A DNA stretch of 64,000 nucleotides from Streptomyces sp. MNU76 (GTDB lineage Bacteria; Actinomycetota; Actinomycetes; Streptomycetales; Streptomycetaceae), in the NCBI RefSeq assembly GCF_020982545.1, contig NZ_JAJKLK010000019.1:372001-436000 (forward strand). Direction: 5' to 3'. Positions 1 through 7,659 of this stretch are shown here, in pieces. Made by a program: the position numbers and the translations under genes. Below the pieces are notes generated by a model. The model saw only the letters and a program-made list of their open reading frames with translations, made no database searches and was not told where the DNA came from. The stretch's first letter is position 1. Every line of letters begins with the position of its first letter.

Positions 1-1158
1 AAGATCGGGATCGTCTGCCCGTACTCCTGGGACGTGCCCGGGGGAGTCCAGTTCCACATCCGTGATCTGGCCGACCACCTCATCCGGCTCGGCCACGAGG
101 TGTCGGTGCTCGCCCCGGCGGACGACGACACACCGCTGCCGCCGTACGTCGTCTCGGCGGGCCGCGCGGTCCCCGTGCCCTACAACGGCTCGGTCGCCCG
201 CCTGAACTTCGGCTTCCTGTCGGCCGCCCGGGTACGGCGCTGGCTGCACGACGGCACCTTCGACGTGATCCACATCCACGAGCCGGCCTCCCCGTCGCTC
301 GGCCTGCTGGCCTGCTGGGCCGCACAGGGCCCGATCGTGGCCACCTTCCACACCTCCAACCCGCGCTCCCGGGCCATGATCGCGGCCTACCCGATCCTCC
401 AGCCCGCGCTGGAGAAGATCAGCGCGCGGATCGCGGTGAGCGAGTACGCCCGCCGCACCCTGGTCGAGCACCTGGGCGGCGACGCGGTCGTCATCCCGAA
501 CGGCGTCGACGTCGACTTCTTCGCCCGCGCCAAGCCCAACCCCGACTGGCAGGGCGACACGCTCGGCTTCGTCGGCCGCATCGACGAACCCCGCAAGGGG
601 CTGCCGGTGCTGATGAAGGCCCTGCCGAAGATCTTCGCCGAGCGCCCCGGGGCCAGGCTGCTGGTCGCGGGACGGGGGGACGAGGAGCAGGCGGTGGAGA
701 GCCTGCCCGCCGAGCTCCGCTCCCGCGTCGAGTTCCTCGGCATGGTCAGCGACGAGGACAAGGCCCGCTTCCTGCGCAGCGTCGACGTCTACGTCGCCCC
801 CAACACCGGCGGCGAGAGCTTCGGCATCATCCTCGTCGAGGCCATGTCCGCCGGCGCCCCCGTCCTCGCCTCCGACCTCGACGCCTTCGCCCAGGTCCTC
901 GACCAGGGCGGCGCGGGCGAGCTCTTCGCCAACGAGGACGCCGACGCCCTCGCGACAGCCGCCGTACGCCTGCTCGGCGACCCGGAGCGCCGAGCCGAAC
1001 TCCGCGAACGGGGCAGCGCCCACGTCCGCCGGTTCGACTGGTCCACCGTCGGCGCCGACATCCTCGGCGTCTACGAGACCGTCACGGAGGGCGCGGCGTC
1101 GGTGGCGGCGGACGAACGGGTCGGACTGCGGGCGCGGTTGGGGCTGGGCCGGGAATGA
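1..1158 (+). CDS. pimA: Phosphatidylinositol mannosyltransferase PimA-like GT4 glycosyltransferase (5' end cut by window)
   Basis: Transfers mannose from GDP-mannose to phosphatidylinositol at the cytoplasmic membrane, the first step toward PI-mannosides. The reading frame is open from base 1 and already shows the N-terminal strand KIGIVCPYSWD followed by the glycine-rich GGVQFH loop, so probably only the start codon and about one residue lie outside the window. About 385 residues are visible, the normal family length. The C-terminal Rossmann domain has GFVGRIDEPRKG and the E-x7-E signature in GGESFGIILVEAMSAG (about residues 268-283). Stop is TGA at 1156-1158. In Streptomyces this gene usually follows pgsA and an acyltransferase, which would lie upstream of the window. 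Family assignment is firm; the exact acceptor is inferred from actinobacterial context. Confidence 0.88.
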   Translation, partial: KIGIVCPYSWDVPGGVQFHIRDLADHLIRLGHEVSVLAPADDDTPLPPYVVSAGRAVPVPYNGSVARLNFGFLSAARVRRWLHDGTFDVIHIHEPASPSLGLLACWAAQGPIVATFHTSNPRSRAMIAAYPILQPALEKISARIAVSEYARRTLVEHLGGDAVVIPNGVDVDFFARAKPNPDWQGDTLGFVGRIDEPRKGLPVLMKALPKIFAERPGARLLVAGRGDEEQAVESLPAELRSRVEFLGMVSDEDKARFLRSVDVYVAPNTGGESFGIILVEAMSAGAPVLASDLDAFAQVLDQGGAGELFANEDADALATAAVRLLGDPERRAELRERGSAHVRRFDWSTVGADILGVYETVTEGAASVAADERVGLRARLGLGRE

Positions 1159-1259
1159 CTCCGGTGGGTGCGGGGGCCGTTCGCACGGTTCCCGCCCGTC
1201 CCGTGCGGGGCTGAGCTGGGGCGTGGTCGTGGTGGGCTCCGGTAGTAGCCTTGCCGCCC

Positions 1260-1799
1260 GTGACTTCGACACTCATCTGGATCGCTGTCGTCCTGTTCGC
1301 GATCGGCCTCTATCTGAGCTGGACCGCGGGACGCCTCGACCGGCTGCACGCGCGCATCGACGCCGCCCGGGCCGCGCTCGACGCGCAGCTGCTGCGCCGC
1401 GCGTCGGTCGCCCAGGAACTGGCCACCTCCGGGGTGCTGGACCCAGCCGCCTCGATCGTCCTCTACGAGGCGGCACACGCGGCCCGGCAGGCCGAGGAGG
1501 AGCAGCGCGAGGTCGCCGAGAGCGAGCTGAGCCAGGCGCTGCGGGCCGTGTTCGCGGACGCGCAGCAGGTGGAGGTGGTGCGCGAGGCGCCGGGTGGTGA
1601 GGACGCGGCGAACGAGCTGGCCCAGGCGGTGCGCCGGGTGCCGATGGCGCGGCGCTTCCACAACGACGCGGTGCGGGCGGCGCGGGCGTTGCGCCGGCAT
1701 CGCAAGGTCCGCTGGTTCCGGCTCGCCGGACACGCGCCGTTCCCGATGGCGTTCGAGATGGACGACGAGCCGCCGGAGGCGTTGGCTTCGGGCGCCTAA
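1260..1799 (+). CDS. Small membrane-anchored protein of unknown function
   Basis: I recognise this only as the conserved small protein that sits between pimA and pdxS in Streptomyces. From the GTG at 1260 it is 179 aa: one N-terminal transmembrane segment (about residues 4-22, LIWIAVVLFAIGLYLSW), then a charged, alanine/arginine-rich helical cytoplasmic part (about 25-160) of LemA-like appearance. A TTG at 1251 in the same frame is an alternative start and would add three residues; neither has a good Shine-Dalgarno. The string TAGTAG at 1244-1249 could be a -10 box giving a nearly leaderless message. No catalytic motif is visible. Function unknown. Confidence 0.7.
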   Translation: MTSTLIWIAVVLFAIGLYLSWTAGRLDRLHARIDAARAALDAQLLRRASVAQELATSGVLDPAASIVLYEAAHAARQAEEEQREVAESELSQALRAVFADAQQVEVVREAPGGEDAANELAQAVRRVPMARRFHNDAVRAARALRRHRKVRWFRLAGHAPFPMAFEMDDEPPEALASGA

Positions 1800-1837
1800 G
1801 GGCTCGGGGGCGCGGGTTCGTGGGCGACCGCGGGCCC

Positions 1838-1958
1838 GGTGGGGCTTCTCGCGCAGTTCCCCGCGCCCCTGAAAAGCAGGGGCTGCGCCCCTTGCTTTTC
1901 GGCCCGAAAGGGCCGTAGGCCCTCAAGGGGCGCGGGGAACTGCGCGAGAAGCCCCACC
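1838..1958. repeat. Large intergenic palindrome with 33-bp perfect arms and two inner hairpins
   Basis: The arms 1838-1870 and 1926-1958 are perfect reverse complements over 33 bp. Between them are two more hairpins: 1871-1883 with 1887-1900 (GAAAAGCA/TGCTTTTC plus GGGGC/GCCCC, one bulged T) and 1901-1914 (GGCCC-GAAA-GGGCC). The transcript could fold as a three-way cloverleaf. The arm core TCGCGCAGTTCCCC recurs in other intergenic regions of this window (about 11.17, 34.67, 37.04 and 62.46 kb), so it belongs to a dispersed repeat family. It may also terminate the upstream gene. Confidence 0.85.
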
Positions 1959-2092
1959 GGTCCGCACCCGATCCCTCACCCTCACCTCACGAAAACGATC
2001 CACCGCCTCCCCATTGGCCCTTGCCGTGGCCCGCTCCCCTCACGTTTCCTCGGTGATTGCAGAAACCCCCTTCCCCGAGCGAGGTCAAACCC

Positions 2093-3010
2093 GTGTCCAG
2101 CACGCTCTCCAACTCCGCCGCCCAGACCCCCGAGACCGGCACCGCCCGCGTGAAGCGCGGCATGGCCGAGCAGCTCAAGGGCGGTGTGATCATGGACGTC
2201 GTCACCCCGGAGCAGGCCAAGATCGCCGAGGACGCGGGCGCGGTCGCGGTCATGGCCCTGGAGCGGGTCCCCGCCGACATCCGCAAGGACGGCGGCGTCG
2301 CCCGGATGTCCGACCCCGACATGATCGAGGGCATCATCGAGGCCGTCTCCATCCCGGTCATGGCCAAGTCCCGCATCGGCCACTTCGTCGAGGCCCAGGT
2401 CCTGCAGTCGCTCGGCGTCGACTACATCGACGAGTCCGAGGTCCTCACCCCGGCCGACGAGGTCAACCACTCCGACAAGTGGGCCTTCACCACCCCCTTC
2501 GTCTGCGGTGCCACCAACCTCGGTGAGGCCCTGCGCCGCATAGCCGAGGGCGCCGCCATGATCCGCTCCAAGGGCGAGGCCGGCACCGGCAACGTCGTCG
2601 AGGCCGTCCGTCACCTGCGCCAGATCAAGAACGAGATCGCCAAGCTGCGTGGCTTCGACAACAACGAGCTGTACGCCGCCGCCAAGGAGCTGCGCGCCCC
2701 GTACGAGCTGGTCAAGGAGGTCTCCGAGCTGGGCAAGCTGCCGGTGGTCCTCTTCTCCGCCGGTGGCGTCGCCACCCCGGCCGACGCCGCGCTGATGCGC
2801 CAGCTCGGCGCCGAGGGCGTCTTCGTCGGGTCCGGCATCTTCAAGTCCGGCGACCCGGCCAAGCGCGCCGCCGCCATCGTGAAGGCCACCACCTTCTACG
2901 ACGACCCGAAGATCATCGCGGACGCCTCCCGCAACCTGGGCGAGGCCATGGTCGGCATCAACTGCGACACCCTCCCCGAGGCCGAGCGCTACGCGAACCG
3001 GGGCTGGTAA
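2093..3010 (+). CDS. pdxS: Pyridoxal 5'-phosphate synthase lyase subunit PdxS
   Basis: Synthase half of the DXP-independent vitamin B6 pathway. It condenses ribose 5-phosphate, glyceraldehyde 3-phosphate and ammonia delivered by PdxT to give PLP, in the cytoplasm, as a dodecamer with PdxT. 305 aa from GTG 2093, which has GAGG at 2080-2083. An upstream in-frame TTG at 2057 is less likely. The (beta/alpha)8 barrel shows GGVIMDVVTPEQA, the lysine in VMAKSRIGH (about K92), EAGTGNVVEAVRH and the phosphate-binding LFSAGGVATP and VFVGSGIFKSGDP segments. pdxT follows after 6 bp, so the two are surely co-transcribed. Confidence 0.97.
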   Translation: MSSTLSNSAAQTPETGTARVKRGMAEQLKGGVIMDVVTPEQAKIAEDAGAVAVMALERVPADIRKDGGVARMSDPDMIEGIIEAVSIPVMAKSRIGHFVEAQVLQSLGVDYIDESEVLTPADEVNHSDKWAFTTPFVCGATNLGEALRRIAEGAAMIRSKGEAGTGNVVEAVRHLRQIKNEIAKLRGFDNNELYAAAKELRAPYELVKEVSELGKLPVVLFSAGGVATPADAALMRQLGAEGVFVGSGIFKSGDPAKRAAAIVKATTFYDDPKIIADASRNLGEAMVGINCDTLPEAERYANRGW

Positions 3011-3016
3011 ACACCC

Positions 3017-3625
3017 ATGAGCGACACCCCGGTCATCGGCGTCCTGGCGCTCCAGGGCGACGTACGGGAGCACCTCGTCGCCCTGGCCGCGGCCGACGCC
3101 GTGGCCAGGCCGATCAGGCGCCCGGAGGAGCTCGCCGAGGTGGACGGCCTCGTCCTCCCCGGCGGCGAGTCCACCACGATCTCCAAGCTCGCCGTCCTCT
3201 TCGGCGTCATGGAACCGCTCCGCGTGCGCGTCCGCGCGGGCCTGCCCGTGTACGGCACCTGCGCCGGCCTGATCATGCTCGCGGACAAGATCCTCGACCC
3301 GCGCTCGGGCCAGGAGACCGTCGGCGGCATCGACATGATCGTGCGCCGCAACGCCTTCGGCCGCCAGAACGAGTCGTTCGAGGCGGCGGTCGACGTCAGG
3401 GGCGTCGAGGGCGATCCCGTGGAGGGCGTCTTCATCCGCGCCCCGTGGGTGGAGTCCGTGGGCGCGGAGACGGAGGTGCTGGCCGAGCACGACGGTCACA
3501 TCGTCGCCGTACGCCAGGGCAACGCCCTCGCCACGTCCTTCCATCCGGAACTGACCGGCGACCACCGCCTGCACGCCCTCTTTGTCGACATGGTGCGCGC
3601 GAACCGGGCGACGGAGTCCTTGTAG
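3017..3625 (+). CDS. pdxT: Pyridoxal 5'-phosphate synthase glutaminase subunit PdxT
   Basis: Class I glutamine amidotransferase that hydrolyses glutamine and channels ammonia to PdxS. 202 aa from ATG 3017. The triad is visible: nucleophile Cys82 in YGTCAGL, and His176/Glu178 in SFHPELTGD. The oxyanion-forming loop LPGGEST lies near residues 47-53. It begins 6 bp after pdxS, and pdxST next to yebC-ruvCAB is the standard actinobacterial order. Confidence 0.97.
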   Translation: MSDTPVIGVLALQGDVREHLVALAAADAVARPIRRPEELAEVDGLVLPGGESTTISKLAVLFGVMEPLRVRVRAGLPVYGTCAGLIMLADKILDPRSGQETVGGIDMIVRRNAFGRQNESFEAAVDVRGVEGDPVEGVFIRAPWVESVGAETEVLAEHDGHIVAVRQGNALATSFHPELTGDHRLHALFVDMVRANRATESL

Positions 3626-3673
3626 GATCTCTGGGGTTCGTACGGAGTTGGGTAACGCGAAGGAGACAGGCAG

Positions 3674-4426
3674 ATGTCCGGCCACTCTAAATGGGCTACG
3701 ACGAAGCACAAGAAGGCCGTGATCGACGCCAAGCGCGGCAAGCTCTTCGCGAAGCTGATCAAGAACATCGAGGTCGCCGCGCGGATGGGCGGCGTGGACC
3801 TCGAGGGCAACCCGACGCTCTACGACGCCGTGCAGAAGGCGAAGAAGCAGTCGGTCCCCAACAAGAACATCGACTCCGCGATCAAGCGCGGCGGCGGCCT
3901 CGAAGCCGGTGGCGCCGACTACGAGACGATCATGTACGAGGGCTACGGCCCGAACGGTGTCGCGGTGCTCATCGAGTGCCTCACCGACAACCGCAACCGC
4001 GCCGCCTCCGACGTCCGGGTCGCCATGACCCGCAACGGCGGCTCGATGGCCGACCCGGGTTCCGTCTCGTACCTCTTCAACCGCAAGGGCGTCGTGATCG
4101 TCCCCAAGGGCGAGCTGTCCGAGGACGACGTCCTGGAGGTTGTGCTCGACGCGGGCGCCGAGGAGGTCAACGACCTGGGCGAGTCCTTCGAGGTGCTCAG
4201 CGAGGCCACCGACCTGGTCGCGGTCCGCTCCTCCCTCCAGGAGGCCGGCATCGACTACGACTCGGCCGAGGCCAACTTCGTCCCGACCATGCAGGTCGAA
4301 CTGGACGAAGAGGGCGCCAGGAAGATCTTCAAGCTGATCGACGCGCTGGAGGACAGCGACGACGTCCAGAACGTCTTCGCCAACTTCGACGTCAGCGACG
4401 ACGTGATGGCCAAGGTCGACGCGTAG
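3674..4426 (+). CDS. yebC: YebC/PmpR-family DNA-binding or translation-associated protein
   Basis: 250-aa protein of the YebC/TACO1 family. It starts with the signature MSGHSKWATTKHKKAVIDAKRGK and has the three-domain pattern of the family. ATG 3674 has a strong AAGGAGA Shine-Dalgarno at 3660-3666. Family members are described either as transcriptional regulators (the PmpR line) or as factors that help ribosomes through difficult sequences (the YebC/TACO1 line). The sequence alone does not decide between them. Its position directly before ruvC is conserved over many bacteria. Confidence 0.95.
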   Translation: MSGHSKWATTKHKKAVIDAKRGKLFAKLIKNIEVAARMGGVDLEGNPTLYDAVQKAKKQSVPNKNIDSAIKRGGGLEAGGADYETIMYEGYGPNGVAVLIECLTDNRNRAASDVRVAMTRNGGSMADPGSVSYLFNRKGVVIVPKGELSEDDVLEVVLDAGAEEVNDLGESFEVLSEATDLVAVRSSLQEAGIDYDSAEANFVPTMQVELDEEGARKIFKLIDALEDSDDVQNVFANFDVSDDVMAKVDA

Positions 4427-4451
4427 CGCTGCGCGCGAACCGAGCGGATCG

Positions 4452-4484
4452 GGCGGGCCGGTGGGACACACCCACCGGCCCGCC
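4452..4484 (+). terminator. Hairpin terminator after yebC
   Basis: 14-bp perfect GC stem, 4452-4465 with 4471-4484, loop ACACA, 26 bp after the yebC stop codon. No long T-run, as is usual for Streptomyces hairpin terminators. A second small hairpin (4529-4548, CTCCCAGC/GCTGGGGG) lies just before ruvC. Confidence 0.7.
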
Positions 4485-4570
4485 GCCGTTGTCGGTGGCA
4501 GCAGATAGCCTGCACAGACTGGGGGCACCTCCCAGCGGTAGCTGGGGGAGATCGAGTGGGAGGGGGCGCG

Positions 4571-5101
4571 GTGCGCGTACTCGGGGTGGACCCCGGACTG
4601 ACGCGGTGTGGCGTGGGTGTGGTCGAGGGTGTCGCGGGCCGGCCGCTGACCATGCTCGGCGTCGGTGTCGTCCGCACGCCCGCGGACGCGGAGTTGGGGC
4701 ACCGACTCGTCGCGATCGAGCAGGGCATCGAGCAGTGGCTCGACGAGCACCGCCCCGAATGCGTCGCCGTGGAGCGGGTGTTCAGCCAGCACAACGTCCG
4801 CACGGTCATGGGCACCGCCCAGGCCAGCGCCGTCGCCATGCTGTGCGCCGCCCGCCGCGGCATCCCCGTCGCCCTGCACACCCCCAGCGAGGTCAAGGCC
4901 GCCGTCACCGGAAGCGGCCGGGCCGACAAGGCCCAGGTCGGTGCCATGGTCACCCGTCTCCTCCGGCTCGACGCCCCACCGAAACCGGCGGACGCCGCCG
5001 ACGCCCTCGCCCTCGCCATCTGCCACATCTGGCGGGCCCCCGCCCAGAACCGCCTCCAGCAGGCCGTGGCCCTGCACGCATCGAAAGGCCGTACGTCATG
5101 A
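4571..5101 (+). CDS. ruvC: Holliday junction endonuclease RuvC
   Basis: Resolves Holliday junctions by symmetrical nicking after RuvAB branch migration. 176 aa from GTG 4571, preceded by GGGAGGGGG at 4558-4566. A GTG at 4556 would add five residues and has no Shine-Dalgarno. RNase H-fold acidic residues are visible: Asp7 in GVDPGLTRCG, Glu68 in CVAVERVF, and the C-terminal DAADALALAICH. The stop overlaps the ruvA start in ATGA, so translation is probably coupled. Confidence 0.96.
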   Translation: MRVLGVDPGLTRCGVGVVEGVAGRPLTMLGVGVVRTPADAELGHRLVAIEQGIEQWLDEHRPECVAVERVFSQHNVRTVMGTAQASAVAMLCAARRGIPVALHTPSEVKAAVTGSGRADKAQVGAMVTRLLRLDAPPKPADAADALALAICHIWRAPAQNRLQQAVALHASKGRTS

Positions 5102-5703
5102 TCGCCTTCGTCAGCGGCCCGGTCGCCGCCCTGGCTCCGGACTCCGCGGTGGTCGAGGTCGGTGGGATCGGCATCGCGGTCCAGTGCACGCCCAACACGT
5201 TGTCCGGGCTCCGCATGGGGCAGCCGGCCAAGCTCGCCACCTCCCTGGTCGTCCGCGAGGACTCGCTGACGCTGTACGGCTTCGTGGACGACGACGAGCG
5301 CCAGGTCTTCGAACTGCTGCAGACCGCGAGCGGGGTCGGACCGCGTCTGGCGCAGGCGATGCTCGCCGTGCACACCCCCGACGCGCTGCGCCGAGCGGTC
5401 GCCACCGGCGACGAGAAGGCGCTCGTCGCCGTCCCCGGCATCGGCAAGAAGGGTGCCCAGAAGCTCCTGTTGGAGCTGAAGGACCGGCTGGGCGAGCCCA
5501 TCGGCGCCCCCGCGATCGGGGCCCCGGTCACCCAGGGCTGGCGCGACCAGTTGCACGCCGCCCTGATCGGCCTCGGGTACGCCACCCGCGAGGCCGACGA
5601 GGCCGTGTCGGCCGTGACCCCCCAGGCCGAGGCCACCGAAGGCACGCCCCAGGTGGGCCAGTTGCTGAAGGCCGCCCTCCAGACCCTCAACAGAGCCCGC
5701 TGA
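5098..5703 (+). CDS. ruvA: Holliday junction DNA-binding protein RuvA
   Basis: Tetrameric junction-binding subunit that targets the RuvB motor. 201 aa from ATG 5098, overlapping ruvC by 4 bp. An N-terminal OB fold is followed by two helix-hairpin-helix motifs (TASGVGPRLAQAML and AVPGIGKKGAQKLLLEL, about residues 76-130) and, after a flexible linker, the C-terminal RuvB-binding domain. The order ruvC-ruvA-ruvB is normal. Confidence 0.97.
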   Translation: MIAFVSGPVAALAPDSAVVEVGGIGIAVQCTPNTLSGLRMGQPAKLATSLVVREDSLTLYGFVDDDERQVFELLQTASGVGPRLAQAMLAVHTPDALRRAVATGDEKALVAVPGIGKKGAQKLLLELKDRLGEPIGAPAIGAPVTQGWRDQLHAALIGLGYATREADEAVSAVTPQAEATEGTPQVGQLLKAALQTLNRAR

Positions 5704-5789
5704 CCGCCCTGTTGAAGCGCTCGTACACCGCAGGTACGGGCCGCCGCCCCCTTCCGCTCCATCCGACCGCGACCCGCGAGGCACACGCA

Positions 5790-6869
5790 ATGAACTGGGA
5801 CGACACGACCGACGACACCGCCGCCGACCGCCTGGTGGGCTCCGTCGCCGACCGTGAGGACCAGGCCGTCGAGGCCGCCCTGCGCCCCAAGGACCTGGAC
5901 GAGTTCATCGGCCAGGAGAAGGTCCGCGAACAGCTCGACCTGGTTCTGCGGGCCGCACGCGCGCGCGGGGCCACCGCCGACCACGTCCTGCTCTCCGGCG
6001 CCCCCGGCCTCGGCAAGACCACGCTCTCGATGATCATCGCGGCCGAGATGGGCGCCCCCATCCGCATCACCTCCGGCCCCGCCATCCAGCACGCCGGCGA
6101 CCTCGCCGCGATCCTCTCCTCCCTCCAGGAGGGCGAGGTCCTCTTCCTCGACGAGATCCACCGCATGTCCCGGCCCGCCGAGGAGATGCTGTACATGGCG
6201 ATGGAGGACTTCCGCGTCGACGTGATCGTCGGCAAGGGCCCCGGCGCCACCGCGATCCCCCTCGAACTGCCGCCCTTCACCCTGGTCGGCGCCACCACGC
6301 GCGCGGGACTGCTGCCGCCGCCGCTGCGTGACCGCTTCGGCTTCACCGCGCACATGGAGTTCTACGAGCCCGCCGAACTGGAGCGCGTCATCCACCGCTC
6401 GGCGAACCTGCTCGACGTCGAGATCGACACGGACGGCGCCGCCGAGATCGCGGGCCGCTCCCGCGGCACCCCCCGTATCGCCAACCGCCTGCTGCGCCGC
6501 GTACGGGACTACGCGCAGGTCAAGGCCGACGGCGTCATCACCCGCGACATCGCCTCCGCCGCCCTCGCCGTGTACGAGGTCGACGCCCGCGGCCTGGACC
6601 GCCTCGACCGGGGTGTCCTCGAAGCCCTGCTCAAGCTCTTCGGCGGCGGACCGGTCGGTCTGTCCACCCTCGCCGTCGCCGTGGGGGAGGAGCGCGAGAC
6701 CGTCGAGGAGGTCGCCGAACCCTTCCTCGTCCGTGAGGGACTGCTCGCCCGCACCCCCGCGGCCGGGTCGCCACCCCGCCGCCTGGGCCCACCTCGGACT
6801 CACCCCGCCACGCGGCACGACCGGCGGAAACGGACAACAGGACCTGTTCGGGGCGTGACCGTCTCGTGA
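5790..6869 (+). CDS. ruvB: Holliday junction branch-migration ATPase RuvB, with an apparent frameshift in the last ~30 codons
   Basis: AAA+ hexameric motor that pumps DNA through the RuvA-bound junction. From ATG 5790 the frame shows Walker A GAPGLGKTT (about 70-78), Walker B LFLDEIH and the RuvB signature, all normal. The C-terminal winged-helix end is wrong: after EGLLARTP the frame reads a basic, proline-rich tail to a stop at 6867-6869. The expected family ending, AAWAHLGLTPPRG...QQDLFGA, is present in the +1 frame and stops at 6856-6858. One missing C in each of the runs 6754-6758 and 6774-6777 would restore a 356-aa protein with the usual TPRGRVATPAAW motif. As written, the DNA-contacting wing is lost. 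A sequencing error is more likely than a real mutation. Confidence 0.9.
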   Translation: MNWDDTTDDTAADRLVGSVADREDQAVEAALRPKDLDEFIGQEKVREQLDLVLRAARARGATADHVLLSGAPGLGKTTLSMIIAAEMGAPIRITSGPAIQHAGDLAAILSSLQEGEVLFLDEIHRMSRPAEEMLYMAMEDFRVDVIVGKGPGATAIPLELPPFTLVGATTRAGLLPPPLRDRFGFTAHMEFYEPAELERVIHRSANLLDVEIDTDGAAEIAGRSRGTPRIANRLLRRVRDYAQVKADGVITRDIASAALAVYEVDARGLDRLDRGVLEALLKLFGGGPVGLSTLAVAVGEERETVEEVAEPFLVREGLLARTPAAGSPPRRLGPPRTHPATRHDRRKRTTGPVRGVTVS

Positions 6870-6915
6870 CGGCGCGGTACTCGCCCGGCATGGAACCCCG
6901 GTGACATGCTGTGCG

Positions 6916-6945
6916 TTGTTCCATCACGGTGGACTCGCTTAGACT
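6916..6945 (+). promoter_or_regulatory. Candidate vegetative promoter upstream of yajC
   Basis: TTGTTC (6916-6921), an 18-bp spacer, then TAGACT (6940-6945), about 90 bp before the yajC GTG. The match to a HrdB-type promoter is reasonable. It is a visual call only. Confidence 0.45.
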
Positions 6946-7032
6946 CCGCCGATGCCGCCCTTGTCGGCAGCACACATACCCCCAACCATCAGGCCGCTCG
7001 CCATCGCGGTCGTGTGAAGGAAGTTCCGACCC

Positions 7033-7527
7033 GTGAGTCTCGTGACCCTCCTCCCGTTCATCGTGCTCATCGGGGCCATGATCCTGATGACCCGATCGGC
7101 CAAGAAGAAGCAGCAGCAGGCCGTCGACATGCGGAACCAGATGCAGCCCGGTTCCGGCGTCCGCACGATCGGGGGCATGTACGCGACCGTCAAGGAGGTC
7201 AGCGAGGACACGGTCCTCCTCGACGCCGGGCCGGGCGTCGAGCTGCTGTTCGCCAAGAACTCCATCGGTGCCGTCCTCAGTGACGAGGAGTACAACCGCA
7301 TCGTCCACGGCATCGAGCACGACCTGAAGTCCGACGTCGTCCCGGACGACGCCTCCTCCCTCACCGAGACCGACGAGCCCTCCGACGACGCTTCCGCCGC
7401 TTCCGACGACAAGCCCATCGACCTCGGCAAGAAGGACGCGTCCGACGACGCGGCCGACGAGACCGCCGAGGCGAAGGCCGACGAAGCAGAGCCGAAGAAG
7501 ACCGACGGCGAGTCCGACGCGAAGTAG
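7033..7527 (+). CDS. yajC: Preprotein translocase accessory subunit YajC
   Basis: Single-pass membrane partner of SecDF at the SecYEG channel. 164 aa from GTG 7033 (AAGGAA about 10 nt upstream). One N-terminal transmembrane helix (about 3-20, VTLLPFIVLIGAMILM), then the conserved YajC core with VRTIGGMYATVKEV. The last 65 residues are a long acidic tail rich in Asp, Ser, Ala and Lys that short YajC proteins lack. It sits directly before secD-secF, as expected. Confidence 0.93.
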   Translation: MSLVTLLPFIVLIGAMILMTRSAKKKQQQAVDMRNQMQPGSGVRTIGGMYATVKEVSEDTVLLDAGPGVELLFAKNSIGAVLSDEEYNRIVHGIEHDLKSDVVPDDASSLTETDEPSDDASAASDDKPIDLGKKDASDDAADETAEAKADEAEPKKTDGESDAK

Positions 7528-7533
7528 TCACGT

Positions 7534-7568
7534 CCCGGGGTGCGGGCGAGAACCGCCCGCACCCCGGG
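7534..7568 (+). terminator. Strong hairpin between yajC and secD
   Basis: 15-bp perfect stem (7534-7548 with 7554-7568), loop AGAAC, starting 7 bp after the yajC stop and 90 bp before secD. It could lower read-through from yajC into secDF or stabilise the yajC transcript end. Confidence 0.65.
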
Positions 7569-7659
7569 CACGTGCCGTTCTCGCCCGGCTTCCCGACACA
7601 AGTCATGGCCGTCCCCGCGCTGACCCCGCGCACGGCGGCCCGAGAGGGAGTACGAGAAG

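Noticed and set aside
1982..5077. 1031-codon minus-strand open frame over pdxS-ruvC
   Set aside because: Same GC-frame artefact; it covers four well-supported plus-strand genes.
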